DNA of 64,000 nucleotides from Aquimarina algicola (GCF_006443095.1 NZ_VFWZ01000001.1:186001-250000); one strand, 5' to 3'; numbered from the stretch's first letter, positions 1 to 9,723 are shown. Notes: generated by a model from the letters alone, not told the origin. Program-made: numbers and translations.

Positions 1-185
1 AATGTAGAGTTAGCTTTTTGATAATTTGAATTAGAAAGTAATGCATTTTTTCGTTCACATTCTTCTAATGCAGTTTTATATTTCTTTTTCAAAGACCATC
101 TGCATAATAGCCAACCTAATATGAATGCAAGGAACAATAACAATAGTAGGCACCACCAATTTGCTTCGTTTAAAAAGTCTAACAT
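1..185 (-). CDS. Membrane-anchored protein, 3' part outside window
   Basis: Reading leftward from an ATG at 183-185 gives 61 codons with no stop before the window edge. The N-terminus is a short polar segment (MLDFLNEANWW), then one strong membrane span (about residues 10-28, rich in Leu/Phe), then a basic turn (RWSLKKKYK) and the start of a helical, Glu/Lys-rich region. It begins 11 bases after the stop of the OmpA gene on the same strand, so the two are probably one transcript. Function unknown; the visible part only says it is a single-span envelope protein with a cytoplasmic or periplasmic helical tail. Confidence 0.6.
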   Translation of the reverse strand, partial: MLDFLNEANWWCLLLLLFLAFILGWLLCRWSLKKKYKTALEECERKNALLSNSNYQKANST

Positions 186-196
186 AATTTAAATTT

Positions 197-1117
197 TTAG
201 TTTACGGTTATCTCTATCCTCCTGTTTTTTGCTCTATTTTCTTCGGTATCATTAGGAGCTACAGGGCTTGATTCTCCTTTTGATAAAGCTTTGATTTTTT
301 CTGCTTCGATACCTTGATTAATCAAATATTGTCTAACATTATTAGCTCTTTGCTGACCATACCATTGATTTGCTTCTTCATCGCCTACATTATCTGTATG
401 CCCCGTTATACTCACAAGCTTATCAGGGTATTTACTAAGGTAATTTTTTAGCTCTAGGGCATAATTGATTAAAGTAGCATCGGCGCGGAATGTTTTTTCT
501 CCAAAATTTGAGTACAATGTTCTATTGGCAATACTCTTTTCAACTTCGACCATTCTAGATTGATCAAGAGTATGAAATTGTAATTCGATCCCTCCCGAAT
601 AATTTTTTTGACTATCATATTGATAATCTTTGATTTGATTATCAACAACAATTCTATCAGCATTTACTCCTGCATTTACAATAATATCTTTAATAAATTC
701 AGCTCTTTTTATTCCTAGGTTTGTAGAATCTTTGTTTTCTATTAAGGTTTCATACCCAGATATAATAAGTTCCTGATCTTGATGAACTCCTAAATAATCA
801 GCAATTTTTGTTTCGAACCCTTTTAAGGAAGAAGGAATAAAAACATTACCATTATCAGCATTGATTTTTAAATTCTCTGAATACTCAAAAATGTTTTTAT
901 TCTCAGGAGTATTTGCTGATAATCCGGATACAGATGTATTAATAGCGGCAATACTATCTTCGTAAGCTTTCTTTTTTGCAGCTTCAATTTCTTTATCATC
1001 ATTTGTAACAATATTCTGAGAATTTGTATTTCTTGCGCACCAGTCACATGAGTAGTACCACCACATAGCAAATAATGCAAATAACAAAAATATGAAGAAG
1101 GAGATTAGGCTTTTCAT
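197..1117 (-). CDS. OmpA-family protein with two OmpA-like domains
   Basis: About 306 residues starting MKSLISFFIFLLFALFAMWW, a clear N-terminal membrane span or signal anchor; I chose this ATG over an upstream in-frame one at 1195 because the hydrophobic segment then sits at the N-terminus. A first, weaker OmpA/BON-like segment (motif YLGVHQDQELIISGYE) is followed by a clear C-terminal OmpA peptidoglycan-binding domain (VSITGHTDNVGDEE ... NRRIEITVN). The family tethers membranes to the cell wall. It is transcribed divergently from the histidine operon. Role inferred from the domain only. Confidence 0.85.
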   Translation of the reverse strand: MKSLISFFIFLLFALFAMWWYYSCDWCARNTNSQNIVTNDDKEIEAAKKKAYEDSIAAINTSVSGLSANTPENKNIFEYSENLKINADNGNVFIPSSLKGFETKIADYLGVHQDQELIISGYETLIENKDSTNLGIKRAEFIKDIIVNAGVNADRIVVDNQIKDYQYDSQKNYSGGIELQFHTLDQSRMVEVEKSIANRTLYSNFGEKTFRADATLINYALELKNYLSKYPDKLVSITGHTDNVGDEEANQWYGQQRANNVRQYLINQGIEAEKIKALSKGESSPVAPNDTEENRAKNRRIEITVN

Positions 1118-1242
1118 GAGTTGTTGATTAGTATAGTTTCTTAAATTTATGAAATAGTTTACGAAAGACCTACTTAAAATGTTAAAATCTAGCATTTTAT
1201 AATTTTCATTTTATGAATGTCAAAAAAATCGAAGAAAATACC

Positions 1243-1272
1243 TTTTTGAAAAAAATAATTTTTATAAATTCG
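1243..1272 (+). promoter_or_regulatory. Likely his operon promoter
   Basis: TTTTTG at 1243-1248 and TAAATTCG at 1265-1272, spaced 16 bases, resemble the Bacteroidota -33 TTTG and -7 TAnnTTTG elements. Transcription would start about 1279, just before the leader ATG at 1292. The fit is imperfect at both elements. Confidence 0.45.
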
Positions 1273-1291
1273 CACAGTATTTAAAAAAATC

Positions 1292-1348
1292 ATGAAAAAT
1301 TTATTTATACATCATCACCATTCTTATATCTCCGCTCAGGCGTGGTAA
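1292..1348 (+). CDS. hisL: Histidine operon leader peptide
   Basis: An 18-codon reading frame, MKNLFIHHHHSYISAQAW, followed by TAA. Four consecutive His codons (CAT CAT CAC CAT, 1310-1321) are the hallmark of a his attenuator leader. It lies between the promoter-like elements and a strong terminator hairpin, about 110 bases upstream of hisG. Ribosome stalling at the His run when charged tRNA-His is scarce would decide which downstream hairpin forms. Codons 15-17 (GCT CAG GCG) double as the antiterminator strand, which explains the otherwise odd AQA tail. Confidence 0.9.
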   Translation: MKNLFIHHHHSYISAQAW

Positions 1349-1391
1349 GTTTGGTATGTGTATAATCCAAAATAGAAAAACCCGTTTGAGC
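1334..1391 (+). promoter_or_regulatory. his antiterminator pairing
   Basis: GCTCAGGCG at 1334-1342, inside the leader peptide gene, is complementary to CGTTTGAGC at 1383-1391 over nine positions (two G-U pairs). The second strand is the left arm of the terminator, so the two structures exclude each other. The first strand lies 13 bases past the last His codon: free when a ribosome stalls there, covered when it runs to the stop codon. This is read from the sequence; the mechanism is inferred from classical his/trp attenuation. Confidence 0.75.
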
Positions 1392-1409
1392 AATTCAAGC
1401 GGGTTTTTT
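1379..1409 (+). terminator. his attenuator terminator
   Basis: An 11-bp stem (AACCCGTTTGA / TCAAGCGGGTT, one G-U pair) closes a 5-base loop and runs directly into six T. It sits between the leader peptide and hisG and so must be conditional. Confidence 0.9.
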
Positions 1410-1459
1410 CGTTTTAAAAAATTCGTTAAGAATTGACCAAACTCAACAACAGAAACAAC

Positions 1460-2317
1460 ATGTCAAAAATTAAAATTGCAATTCAAAAAAGTGGCCGTCT
1501 CAATGAAGATTCTGTCAAAATCCTTAAAGACTGCGGAATCTCTATTGATAATGGAAAAGACCAACTAAAAGCGCAAACCAGAAATTTTCCTATGGAAGTT
1601 ATGTTTTTGCGTAATGGTGATATACCACAATACCTAAGAGATGGAGTAGTAGATATCGCAATAATAGGAGAGAATGTATTGATCGAGAAAGGAAAAGATA
1701 TTTCTATAGCAGAGCGACTTAATTTTTCAAAATGTAAAGTGTCTCTGGCAGTTCCCAAAGATTTTGAATACAATACCATAGAAGACCTTAACGGAAAAAG
1801 AATTGCGACCTCATACCCCAATACAGTTAATGAATATTTAGATAAAAAAGGAGTCAAAGCAGAGTTACACCAAATCTCAGGTTCTGTTGAGATTGCACCC
1901 AATATCGGACTGGCAGATGCTATTTGTGATATTGTTTCTAGTGGTAGTACCCTATTCAAAAACAATCTCAAAGAAGTAGAAGTAATGCTAACCTCAGAAG
2001 CGGTCTTGGCAGTATCTCCAAAAATATCTGAAGAGAATAGAATTCTATTAGAAAAATTGAGATTTAGAATACAAGCAGTTTTAAAGGCTAGAAATTCTAA
2101 GTATGTATTACTAAATGCTCCCAATGAGAAGATTGAAGATATCGTAAAGATACTCCCTGGAATGCGTAGTCCAACGGTTTTGCCTCTTGCAGAAAAAGGA
2201 TGGAGTTCAATACATACCGTTGTTGAAAAAAATAAGTTTTGGGAGATTTTAGATGAATTAAAAGCTGAAGGTGCAGAGGGGATTTTAGTATGTCCAATAG
2301 AAAAAATGGTATTGTAA
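1460..2317 (+). CDS. hisG: ATP phosphoribosyltransferase, long form
   Basis: 285 residues starting MSKIKIAIQKSGRL; an in-frame TTG at 1433 is a less likely start. Catalyses the first step of histidine synthesis, joining ATP and PRPP. The catalytic part carries SGSTLFKNNL, the PRPP-binding region. Length and a C-terminal domain from about residue 210 (GMRSPTVLPLAEKGW ... EGILVCPIEKMVL) mark it as the long form, whose ACT-like domain mediates feedback inhibition by histidine. First gene after the attenuator; hisD follows after 4 bases. Confidence 0.97.
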   Translation: MSKIKIAIQKSGRLNEDSVKILKDCGISIDNGKDQLKAQTRNFPMEVMFLRNGDIPQYLRDGVVDIAIIGENVLIEKGKDISIAERLNFSKCKVSLAVPKDFEYNTIEDLNGKRIATSYPNTVNEYLDKKGVKAELHQISGSVEIAPNIGLADAICDIVSSGSTLFKNNLKEVEVMLTSEAVLAVSPKISEENRILLEKLRFRIQAVLKARNSKYVLLNAPNEKIEDIVKILPGMRSPTVLPLAEKGWSSIHTVVEKNKFWEILDELKAEGAEGILVCPIEKMVL

Positions 2318-2321
2318 TACG

Positions 2322-3605
2322 ATGAAAAAGATATATAATCCAAGCAAAGAAGAGTGGTCAACAATATTACAACGGCCAACTCAGACTGTAGCAGATATCG
2401 AAAGTACGGTATTGACCGTTTTTAAAAAGATACAATCAGAAGGAGACATAGCAGTCTCAACATATACAGAAAAGTTTGATCAGGTAAAACTAGATGAGAT
2501 ATTAGTTTCTACAGAAGAAATAGAAGCTGCAAAACAAGCCGTTTCAACTGAACTTAAAGAAGCTATTCAACTCGCTAAAGCTAATATAGAAACATTTCAC
2601 AACGCTCAGAAAACGGACAAAGTATTTATAGAAACTTCAAATGGAGTAGCATGCTGGCAAGAAAAACGCCCAATTCAAAAAGTGGGGCTATACATTCCGG
2701 GAGGAACAGCACCACTGTTTTCGACGATTTTGATGCTGGCAGTTCCTGCAAATTTAGCGGGGTGTAATGAGATTGTATTGTGTTCTCCACCAGATCGTAA
2801 TGGTAATATCAATCCTGCCATTTTATATACTGCTCATCTATGTGGAGTGACCAAAATTTGTAAAGTAGGAGGAATTCAAGCCATAGGTGCTATGACTTTT
2901 GGTACAGAGACAATTCCGCAAGTATATAAAATTTTTGGACCGGGAAATCAATATGTAACCGTTGCAAAACAACTAGCAACCAAATTTGGAGTTGCAATCG
3001 ATATGCCGGCAGGTCCGAGTGAACTATTAGTAGTAGCCGACGATTCGGCAAATGCTGCCTTCGTAGCTTCAGATTTATTAAGTCAAGCAGAACATGGTAA
3101 AGACAGCCAAGTAATTCTAGTATCAACCTCAAAAGATTTGATAGATAAGGTAGAAACAGAAATCGATATACAATTAGCAGAACTACCCCGAAAAGATATC
3201 GCTACAATTGCTATTTCAAATTCAAAACTGATTTACGTCGAAAATGACCAGACAGCGTTAGAAATGATTAATGAATATGGTCCGGAGCATTTTATCATTT
3301 GTATGAAAAATGAAGATTTTTATGTTGATCGTATTGCTAACGCCGGATCAGTATTTATAGGTAATTATACCCCAGAAAGCGCAGGAGACTATGCTTCGGG
3401 TACTAATCATACATTACCAACTAACGGATATGCAAAACAATATAGTGGTGTAAACCTCGATAGCTTCATGAAATCTATGACATTTCAAAAAATATCAGAT
3501 ATAGGTATCCAGAATATTGGTAATGCTATCGAATTGATGGCAGAAGCAGAAGGGTTGCAAGCGCATAAAAATGCTGTGACATTACGATTAGAGAGTTTAA
3601 AGTAA
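2322..3605 (+). CDS. hisD: Histidinol dehydrogenase
   Basis: 427 residues, the usual family length. Oxidises histidinol to histidine in two NAD-dependent steps with Zn2+. Family signatures are visible: the KVGLYIPGGTAPLFST stretch, IFGPGNQYVTVAKQ, the MPAGPSELLVVAD segment, QAEHGKDSQ and the catalytic YGPEH. Second gene of the operon; only one base separates its stop from the first in-frame ATG of hisC, so translation is probably coupled. Confidence 0.97.
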   Translation: MKKIYNPSKEEWSTILQRPTQTVADIESTVLTVFKKIQSEGDIAVSTYTEKFDQVKLDEILVSTEEIEAAKQAVSTELKEAIQLAKANIETFHNAQKTDKVFIETSNGVACWQEKRPIQKVGLYIPGGTAPLFSTILMLAVPANLAGCNEIVLCSPPDRNGNINPAILYTAHLCGVTKICKVGGIQAIGAMTFGTETIPQVYKIFGPGNQYVTVAKQLATKFGVAIDMPAGPSELLVVADDSANAAFVASDLLSQAEHGKDSQVILVSTSKDLIDKVETEIDIQLAELPRKDIATIAISNSKLIYVENDQTALEMINEYGPEHFIICMKNEDFYVDRIANAGSVFIGNYTPESAGDYASGTNHTLPTNGYAKQYSGVNLDSFMKSMTFQKISDIGIQNIGNAIELMAEAEGLQAHKNAVTLRLESLK

Positions 3606-3627
3606 AATGATTCAGCATAATGAAAAT

Positions 3628-4677
3628 ATGAAAACAACACAATTCAATATCAATCAAATAGTTCGTAGCAATGTATTGGGTTTAAAACCCTATTCTTCTG
3701 CAAGAGATGAATATGTGAGTGATGGATCAGAAATGATTTTTCTAGATGCAAATGAGAATCCATTTGAAAATGGAGTGAATCGATATCCTGACCCTTTGCA
3801 AAGAAACCTAAAACAAGTACTGGCAGAACAAAAAGGGACTACAGTAAAAAATATGTTGTTGGGTAATGGTAGTGATGAAGTACTGGACCTGATTTTTAGA
3901 GCATTTTGCGAACCTAAAGTAGATACTATTATTACTCTACCACCAACATACGGAATGTATAAGGTACTTGCTAACATCAATAATATAAAGGAAAAAGAGG
4001 TTTTGCTAACCAATGATTTTGAACCTGATGTTGACAAAATCCTAAGTGCGGTTACTTCTACTACTAAGATTATCTTTCTATGTTCACCTAATAATCCAAC
4101 AGGAAATTCTTTTTCAGAAGAAAAAATGATTAGGATTTTAGAAAATTTTGGAGGTCTTGTTGTTATAGATGAAGCATATATTGATTTTTCTGATCAAAAA
4201 AGCTGGATTCAACAAATCAATACCTATCCAAACCTTGTCGTTACCCAAACCTTATCAAAAGCCTATGGACTGGCAGGAATACGATTAGGCATTTGCTATG
4301 CTTCAGAAGAAATCATTACTATTCTAAATAAAATAAAGCCTCCATATAATGTAAATGAACTTACTCAGCAAAAAGCTTTGGAAAGAGTGACGAATCAAGC
4401 TCAGGTTCAAAAAGAAGTTTCCAAAATATTAGAGGAGAGAACTATTTTATTTAACGAATTAACTCAAATTTCTTTTGTTGAAGAAGTATATCACAGTGAT
4501 ACCAATTTTATTTTGGCAAAAGTAGATGATGCTAATACAAGATATGATCAATTACTCAAAGAAGGTATTGTAATCCGTAATCGTAGTACACAACCCTTGT
4601 GCGAAAATACTCTTAGATTTACAGTAGGTACCGCAGAAGAGAACAAGAAATTGATAAAAATTTTAAAAACATTATAA
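3628..4677 (+). CDS. hisC: Histidinol-phosphate aminotransferase
   Basis: PLP-dependent class I/II aminotransferase that turns imidazole-acetol phosphate into histidinol phosphate. About 349 residues from MKTTQFNINQIVRSN, the start that matches the family's normal N-terminus; an upstream ATG at 3607 would add seven residues and abut hisD. Signatures include DANENPFENG, LLGNGSDEVLD, CSPNNPTGN and the Schiff-base lysine in TLSKAYGLAG (about Lys211). A 58-base gap separates it from hisB. Confidence 0.96.
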   Translation: MKTTQFNINQIVRSNVLGLKPYSSARDEYVSDGSEMIFLDANENPFENGVNRYPDPLQRNLKQVLAEQKGTTVKNMLLGNGSDEVLDLIFRAFCEPKVDTIITLPPTYGMYKVLANINNIKEKEVLLTNDFEPDVDKILSAVTSTTKIIFLCSPNNPTGNSFSEEKMIRILENFGGLVVIDEAYIDFSDQKSWIQQINTYPNLVVTQTLSKAYGLAGIRLGICYASEEIITILNKIKPPYNVNELTQQKALERVTNQAQVQKEVSKILEERTILFNELTQISFVEEVYHSDTNFILAKVDDANTRYDQLLKEGIVIRNRSTQPLCENTLRFTVGTAEENKKLIKILKTL

Positions 4678-4735
4678 ACATAAAAGCTAGAAATAAGAAA
4701 TATACATTCGTACTTCTGGCTTCGTAATTCAAGCA

Positions 4736-5869
4736 ATGAAAAAAGTATTATTTATCGATAGAGATGGCACAATCATCAAAGAAACTGCAGATGAACAAAT
4801 AGATGCGTTCGAAAAAATGATTTTCTATCCCAAAGCATTCACATATTTGGGTAAAATTGCCCAAGAGCTAGACTATGAGCTCGTAATGATTACCAATCAA
4901 GACGGGTTGGGAACAGATGTTTTTCCGGAAGACACCTTTTGGCCTGTACATAATTTTATCATGAAATCTTTTGAAAATGAAGGGGTTGTTTTTGATAAAG
5001 TGTTTTTAGACAGGACATTTCCTCATGAAAATGCCAATACCAGAAAACCGGGAACGGGACTGCTCACTGAATATTTTTCAGAAGAATACGACCTGGCAAA
5101 CTCTTTTGTGATAGGAGACCGTTTAACAGATATGGAACTTGCAAAAAACCTAGGTGCAAAGGGTATTTTTATTAATGACAATACCAATCTAGGAACAGGA
5201 GAAATTACCGTAAAAAGAGATGAATTAGATCAGTATATTGATCTTGAAAGCAATGATTGGCAGAAGATTTACGAGTTTTTGAAATTAAAAGACCGTACTG
5301 CTGAAATTTCTAGAAAAACGAATGAAACAGATATCTACATAAGACTAAATCTTGATGGAACAGGCAAAAGTAACATCAGTACAGGGCTAGAATTTTTTGA
5401 TCATATGCTGGATCAAATTTCGAGACATGGACAGATGGATTTGGATATTAAAGTAAAAGGAGATCTCGAAGTAGATGAACATCACACAATAGAAGACACA
5501 GCAATTGCTTTGGGTGAAGTCTTTTCAAAAGCATTGGGTAATAAATTAGGAATAGAGCGATATGGTTTTTGCTTGCCGATGGATGATTGCCTTGCACAAG
5601 TGGCTATCGATTTTGGAGGACGCAACTGGTTGGTATGGGAAGCAGATTTTAAACGTGAAATGATCGGTAAAATGCCAACAGAAATGTTCTTTCACTTTTT
5701 CAAATCTTTTACCGATGGAGCAAAGGCAAACCTTAATATCAAAGCAGAAGGTACTAATGAGCATCATAAGATAGAAGCTATTTTCAAAGCTTTTGCCAAA
5801 GCCATTAAAGTAGCTGTAAAACAAGATCCTGAAAAAATGATTTTACCCAGTACAAAAGGAATGTTGTAA
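4736..5869 (+). CDS. hisB: Bifunctional histidinol-phosphatase / IGP dehydratase
   Basis: 377 residues, two enzymes fused. The N-terminal HAD phosphatase (about 1-170) begins [13 protein letters not shown] with the nucleophile Asp pair and carries [10 protein letters not shown]. The C-terminal imidazoleglycerol-phosphate dehydratase (about 185-377) shows the paired metal-binding motifs [14 protein letters not shown] and [12 protein letters not shown] and the FFDHMLDQ motif. The fused form is common in Bacteroidota and enterobacteria. HisH starts two bases after its stop. Confidence 0.97.
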   Translation: MKKVLFIDRDGTIIKETADEQIDAFEKMIFYPKAFTYLGKIAQELDYELVMITNQDGLGTDVFPEDTFWPVHNFIMKSFENEGVVFDKVFLDRTFPHENANTRKPGTGLLTEYFSEEYDLANSFVIGDRLTDMELAKNLGAKGIFINDNTNLGTGEITVKRDELDQYIDLESNDWQKIYEFLKLKDRTAEISRKTNETDIYIRLNLDGTGKSNISTGLEFFDHMLDQISRHGQMDLDIKVKGDLEVDEHHTIEDTAIALGEVFSKALGNKLGIERYGFCLPMDDCLAQVAIDFGGRNWLVWEADFKREMIGKMPTEMFFHFFKSFTDGAKANLNIKAEGTNEHHKIEAIFKAFAKAIKVAVKQDPEKMILPSTKGML

Positions 5870-5871
5870 AT

Positions 5872-6456
5872 ATGAAGATAGTCATAATAAATTATGGAGC
5901 CGGAAATATTCAATCCATAAAATTTGCAATACAACGATTAGGATATGAAGCAGTTTTAAGCAGTGATCCTGAAGAAATAAAAGCTGCAGACAAAGTTATT
6001 TTTCCTGGAGTAGGAGAAGCAAGTAGTGCGATGCAAAAACTCAAAGACTCTGGATTAGATACCCTTGTACCCAAACTAAAGCAGCCCGTTCTTGGGATTT
6101 GTTTGGGAATGCAATTAATGTGTAAGTATACAGAAGAAGGAGATACTCAAGGTTTAGGAATATTTGATGTAGATGTAGTTCGTTTTGATAATCAGGTAAA
6201 AGTACCTCAGATCGGTTGGAATCAGATAGAATCCTTACAATCAAATTTGTTTTTGGGAGTTGAAGAGAAAGAATACATATACTTAGTTCATAGTTATTAT
6301 GCACCAGTAATCAATGAAACCATTGCAGTGTCAAATTACGGACTACCGTATAGTACAGCGTTACACAAAGATAATTTTTACGGAACCCAGTTTCATCCAG
6401 AAAAAAGCAGTGTCGTAGGGGAAAAAATTCTAAAGAATTTCTTAATTATTAAGTAA
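5872..6456 (+). CDS. hisH: Imidazole glycerol phosphate synthase, glutaminase subunit
   Basis: 194 residues, class I glutamine amidotransferase. Nucleophile Cys77 in GICLGMQL and the His175/Glu177 pair in FHPEKS complete the triad; the oxyanion region is PGVGEASS. It supplies ammonia to HisF for ring closure. Its partner hisF lies 1.7 kb downstream with hisA and two foreign-looking genes between. Confidence 0.97.
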   Translation: MKIVIINYGAGNIQSIKFAIQRLGYEAVLSSDPEEIKAADKVIFPGVGEASSAMQKLKDSGLDTLVPKLKQPVLGICLGMQLMCKYTEEGDTQGLGIFDVDVVRFDNQVKVPQIGWNQIESLQSNLFLGVEEKEYIYLVHSYYAPVINETIAVSNYGLPYSTALHKDNFYGTQFHPEKSSVVGEKILKNFLIIK

Positions 6457-6507
6457 TAAGTACAATGTACCCAGTAGCTTTTGTAATCACGGTTTTTAAA
6501 TTTTAGA

Positions 6508-6864
6508 ATGAATAAGTATCAAGAACTTAATATTTGGAAAAAATCAATGGATTTGGTAGAACAAGTCTATTCTTTGTCAAAATCATTACCAGATGAAGAA
6601 AAATTTGGGTTAATATCTCAAATTAAAAGGAGTAGTGTTTCTATACCATCAAATATTGCAGAAGGTGCAGGAAGAAACTCTAATAAAGAATTTATTCATT
6701 TTTTAAGTATTGCCAACGGATCAACTACTGAATTAGAAACACAATTAATTTTGATTCAAAGATTAAAGCTTGTTACAAAAGATAAAATAAATATAGTATT
6801 ACAATTATGTGTTGAAATAAAAAAGATGAACTATGCTCTTCAAAAAAGCATTAAAAGAAGATAA
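6508..6864 (+). CDS. Four-helix bundle protein (23S rRNA intervening-sequence family)
   Basis: 118 residues of the S23/IVS four-helix bundle family: start YQELNIWKKSMDLVEQVYSLSKSLP, centre QIKRSSVSIPSNIAEGAGRNSNKEF, end LQKSI. The family was first seen inside 23S rRNA intervening sequences but is widespread in Bacteroidota as stand-alone genes of uncertain role. It sits between hisH and hisA with AT-rich flanks of 51 and 67 bases, unlike the tight spacing elsewhere in the operon; a TTACTTAATAC motif occurs twice just downstream. It looks like a later insertion that keeps operon polarity. Confidence 0.88.
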   Translation: MNKYQELNIWKKSMDLVEQVYSLSKSLPDEEKFGLISQIKRSSVSIPSNIAEGAGRNSNKEFIHFLSIANGSTTELETQLILIQRLKLVTKDKINIVLQLCVEIKKMNYALQKSIKRR

Positions 6865-6931
6865 GACTATTTACTGATTACTTAATACTTTATACTCGTT
6901 ACTTAATACACAAAACTATTAAAAACTAACC

Positions 6932-7660
6932 ATGAGAATCATACCCGCAATAGACATCATAGAAGGAAAATGTGTACGTCTTTCTAAAGGAGATTACAAC
7001 ACTAAAAAAATATACAACGAAAATCCGCTAGAAGTCGCCAAAGAATTTGAAGATCACGGGATTGAATATTTACATTTGGTAGATCTGGATGGAGCAAAAT
7101 CAAAACATATTGTCAATTATAAAGTTTTGGAACAAATTGCTACAAAAACAAATTTGAAAATTGACTTCGGAGGAGGTTTGAAAACCGATGAAGACCTAAG
7201 GATTGCCTTCGATAATGGAGCCAATCAAATCACAGGAGGGAGTATCGCTGTAAAAGATCCCCAGACTTTCGAATCCTGGATCAAAGTCTATGGTTCAGAA
7301 AAAATTATACTAGGAGCAGATGCCAACAACGAAAAAATAGCAATAAGCGGTTGGCAAGAAAAAAGTGATAAAGAACTGATCCCATTTATTCAAGAGTATC
7401 AAAACCAGGGGGTTTCGTATGTGATCTGTACAGATATTAGTAAAGATGGGATGCTGCAAGGCCCTTCATTTGATTTGTATTCCAAAATCCTAAAAAATAC
7501 TGACGGATTAAAATTAATCGCATCCGGAGGGATTTCTACTTTTGACGAACTCCCCAAACTAGCAGAATTGGGATGCGAAGGAACAATTATTGGTAAAGCG
7601 ATTTATGAACATAAAATTAGCTTAAAGCAATTAGAAAACTATATACTTTCAAAAGCATAA
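6932..7660 (+). CDS. hisA: ProFAR isomerase
   Basis: 242 residues, TIM barrel. Isomerises the phosphoribosyl-formimino intermediate before the HisHF step. Catalytic Asp8 is in [15 protein letters not shown], the second acid in [10 protein letters not shown], and phosphate-binding loops are [11 protein letters not shown] and [11 protein letters not shown]. The next gene begins two bases after its stop. Confidence 0.97.
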   Translation: MRIIPAIDIIEGKCVRLSKGDYNTKKIYNENPLEVAKEFEDHGIEYLHLVDLDGAKSKHIVNYKVLEQIATKTNLKIDFGGGLKTDEDLRIAFDNGANQITGGSIAVKDPQTFESWIKVYGSEKIILGADANNEKIAISGWQEKSDKELIPFIQEYQNQGVSYVICTDISKDGMLQGPSFDLYSKILKNTDGLKLIASGGISTFDELPKLAELGCEGTIIGKAIYEHKISLKQLENYILSKA

Positions 7661-7662
7661 TT

Positions 7663-8178
7663 ATGAATGATGAAATCGCCCAAGAATTTGTAGATCAAAT
7701 TATATATCGCTTAGATGAAAGTACTCGTATGATTTCATTGAGTTTTGATCAACTTTCAGAAGAAAATATTTGGGAAAGACCTAATGAAAATGCTAATAGT
7801 ATTGGAAATTTAATATTGCACTTATGTGGTAATATTACCCAGTATGGTATTTCTTCCCTCGGAAAAAAAGAAGATAATAGAGATAGAGATAAAGAGTTTT
7901 CTGTAAAAACCGGAATCGGAAAAGAAGCGCTTTTAGATAAGATTAAGGATGTAGTTAACGAAACTAAAAAAATACTTCAAAATATTTCAACAGAAGAATT
8001 ATTGAGAAAAAGAGAAGTTCAAGGGTTCACTTTTTCAGGAATCGGAATTGCTATTCATATCACAGAACATTATTCTTATCATACGGGGCAAATAGCATTT
8101 TGGACAAAGCAATTAAAAAATAAGAGAAGTTTAGGGTTCTACGATGGAATCGATTTAAACATAAAAAATAACGATTGA
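7663..8178 (+). CDS. DinB-family protein inside his operon
   Basis: 171 residues with the DinB/YfiT-like metal-binding helical bundle: the first His ligand in [14 protein letters not shown] and a C-terminal [16 protein letters not shown] motif holding the other two. Members are metal-dependent thiol transferases or of unknown role; no link to histidine synthesis is known. Its stop overlaps the hisF start (TGATG), so the two are translationally coupled and the gene is not just a loose insertion. Confidence 0.85.
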   Translation: MNDEIAQEFVDQIIYRLDESTRMISLSFDQLSEENIWERPNENANSIGNLILHLCGNITQYGISSLGKKEDNRDRDKEFSVKTGIGKEALLDKIKDVVNETKKILQNISTEELLRKREVQGFTFSGIGIAIHITEHYSYHTGQIAFWTKQLKNKRSLGFYDGIDLNIKNND

Positions 8179-8933
8179 TGTTAACAAAAAGAATTGTACC
8201 CTGCTTGGATATCAAAAACGGAAGAACTGTAAAAGGTGTAAACTTTGTAGACTTACGTGATGCTGGAGATCCTGTAGAGCTTGCTGATGTATATTCTAAA
8301 GCAGGAGCCGACGAACTCGTGTTTCTAGATATATCTGCTACCGAAGAAAGAAGAAAAACATTAGCAAATCTTGTATTACGAGTAGCAGAAAAAGTAAATA
8401 TCCCATTTACAGTAGGAGGAGGGATATCCTCTATAGAGGATGTTGATATGCTCTTGCAAAATGGAGCAGACAAAGTTTCTGTAAACTCTTCGGCAGTAAA
8501 GAACCCGCAATTAATCAATGATTTGGCTGGTAAATTTGGTAGCCAATGTATTACGGTAGCTATCGATGCCAAACAAATTGATGGCAAATGGAAAGTGCAT
8601 TTGGTAGGAGGTAAAGTACCTACAGAATTGGATTTGTTCGAGTGGGCAAAAGAAGTAGAAGACCGTGGAGCTGGCGAGATTTTATTCACTTCGATGGATC
8701 ATGACGGGACCAAAGATGGATTTGCAAATGAAGCATTAGCAAGGTTATCACAAGAATTAAATATCCCAATAATAGCTTCAGGAGGAGCAGGAAACATACA
8801 GCATTTTGCAGATACTTTTATAGAGGGTAAAGCAGATGCAGCTTTGGCAGCTAGCGTATTTCACTTTAAAGAAATAGAAATTAAAAATTTAAAAACAGAA
8901 TTACAAAAACAAAATATTCCTGTACGATTATAA
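8178..8933 (+). CDS. hisF: Imidazole glycerol phosphate synthase, cyclase subunit
   Basis: 251 residues from ATG at 8178; a TTG one codon earlier is also in frame but the ATG overlapping the upstream TGA is more natural. TIM barrel with catalytic Asp11 in [16 protein letters not shown] and the second Asp in [13 protein letters not shown]. It uses ammonia from HisH to form imidazole glycerol phosphate and AICAR. HisIE starts 11 bases later. Confidence 0.97.
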   Translation: MLTKRIVPCLDIKNGRTVKGVNFVDLRDAGDPVELADVYSKAGADELVFLDISATEERRKTLANLVLRVAEKVNIPFTVGGGISSIEDVDMLLQNGADKVSVNSSAVKNPQLINDLAGKFGSQCITVAIDAKQIDGKWKVHLVGGKVPTELDLFEWAKEVEDRGAGEILFTSMDHDGTKDGFANEALARLSQELNIPIIASGGAGNIQHFADTFIEGKADAALAASVFHFKEIEIKNLKTELQKQNIPVRL

Positions 8934-8944
8934 AAAACAAACTC

Positions 8945-9541
8945 ATGGAAATAGATTTTAACAAAAATAATGATGGGCTTGTTCCCGCTATCATACAAGA
9001 TGCTAAGACAAAAAATGTGCTGATGCTGGGGTATATGAATCAAGAAGCCTATCAAAAAACCATAGAAACACAGAAAGTAACATTTTTTAGCCGTTCAAAG
9101 CAACGATTATGGACCAAAGGAGAAGAAAGTGGTAATTTTTTGAACCTTGTCGAGATCAAAAATGACTGTGATAAAGACACATTACTCGTTTTTGTTCATC
9201 CTGTTGGGCCAACTTGCCATACTGGATCAGATACCTGTTGGAACGAAGAAAATAAACAAGAGTTTGGGTTTTTATCAGAATTAGAAAATACAATAAGTAA
9301 CCGTAAGCAAAACAGTGATGATGAAAAATCGTATGTCGCTTCATTGTTTAGAAAAGGAATCAATAAAGTAGCTCAAAAAGTGGGAGAAGAAGCCGTAGAA
9401 GTCGTAATCGAGGCCAAAGACGACAACGAGGAGTTATTTTTGAATGAAAGTGCAGATTTATTATTTCATTATTTGATTTTATTACAGGCAAAAGGGTATA
9501 CGCTTAAGGATGTAGTACAAGTATTGGAAAAACGGGCTTAG
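8945..9541 (+). CDS. hisIE: Bifunctional PRA-CH / PRA-PH
   Basis: 198 residues. The N-terminal phosphoribosyl-AMP cyclohydrolase (about 1-110) has FFSRSKQRLWTKGEESG and the Zn/Mg-binding cysteines in NDCDKD and PTCHTGSDTCW. The C-terminal phosphoribosyl-ATP pyrophosphatase (about 115-198) has the MazG-like VGEEAVEVVIEAKDDN and ESADLLFHYLILL motifs. Last gene of the operon; no clear terminator follows. Confidence 0.96.
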   Translation: MEIDFNKNNDGLVPAIIQDAKTKNVLMLGYMNQEAYQKTIETQKVTFFSRSKQRLWTKGEESGNFLNLVEIKNDCDKDTLLVFVHPVGPTCHTGSDTCWNEENKQEFGFLSELENTISNRKQNSDDEKSYVASLFRKGINKVAQKVGEEAVEVVIEAKDDNEELFLNESADLLFHYLILLQAKGYTLKDVVQVLEKRA

Positions 9542-9723
9542 AAAAAACAAAATATTTTTTTGAATCTAAATATAAAATACTATTGGTATGATAAAGATCG
9601 TTGTCTTATTCGACACTTTTATGATTAATTTTGAGATCGAATAATTTTTTGTAGGGTATACAATAGATAAAACGTTCTATTGTATAAAGTAAGAATATTT
9701 TACTATTCATCCTTATCAAAAAA

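Noticed and set aside
1483..2379. Long antisense frame over hisG (298 codons)
   Set aside because: Mirror of a well-supported hisG/hisD; composition not protein-like.
6457..6931. Four-helix-bundle gene as a mobile intervening sequence with target duplication
   Set aside because: Flanks show only short AT-rich similarity; no clear duplicated target.
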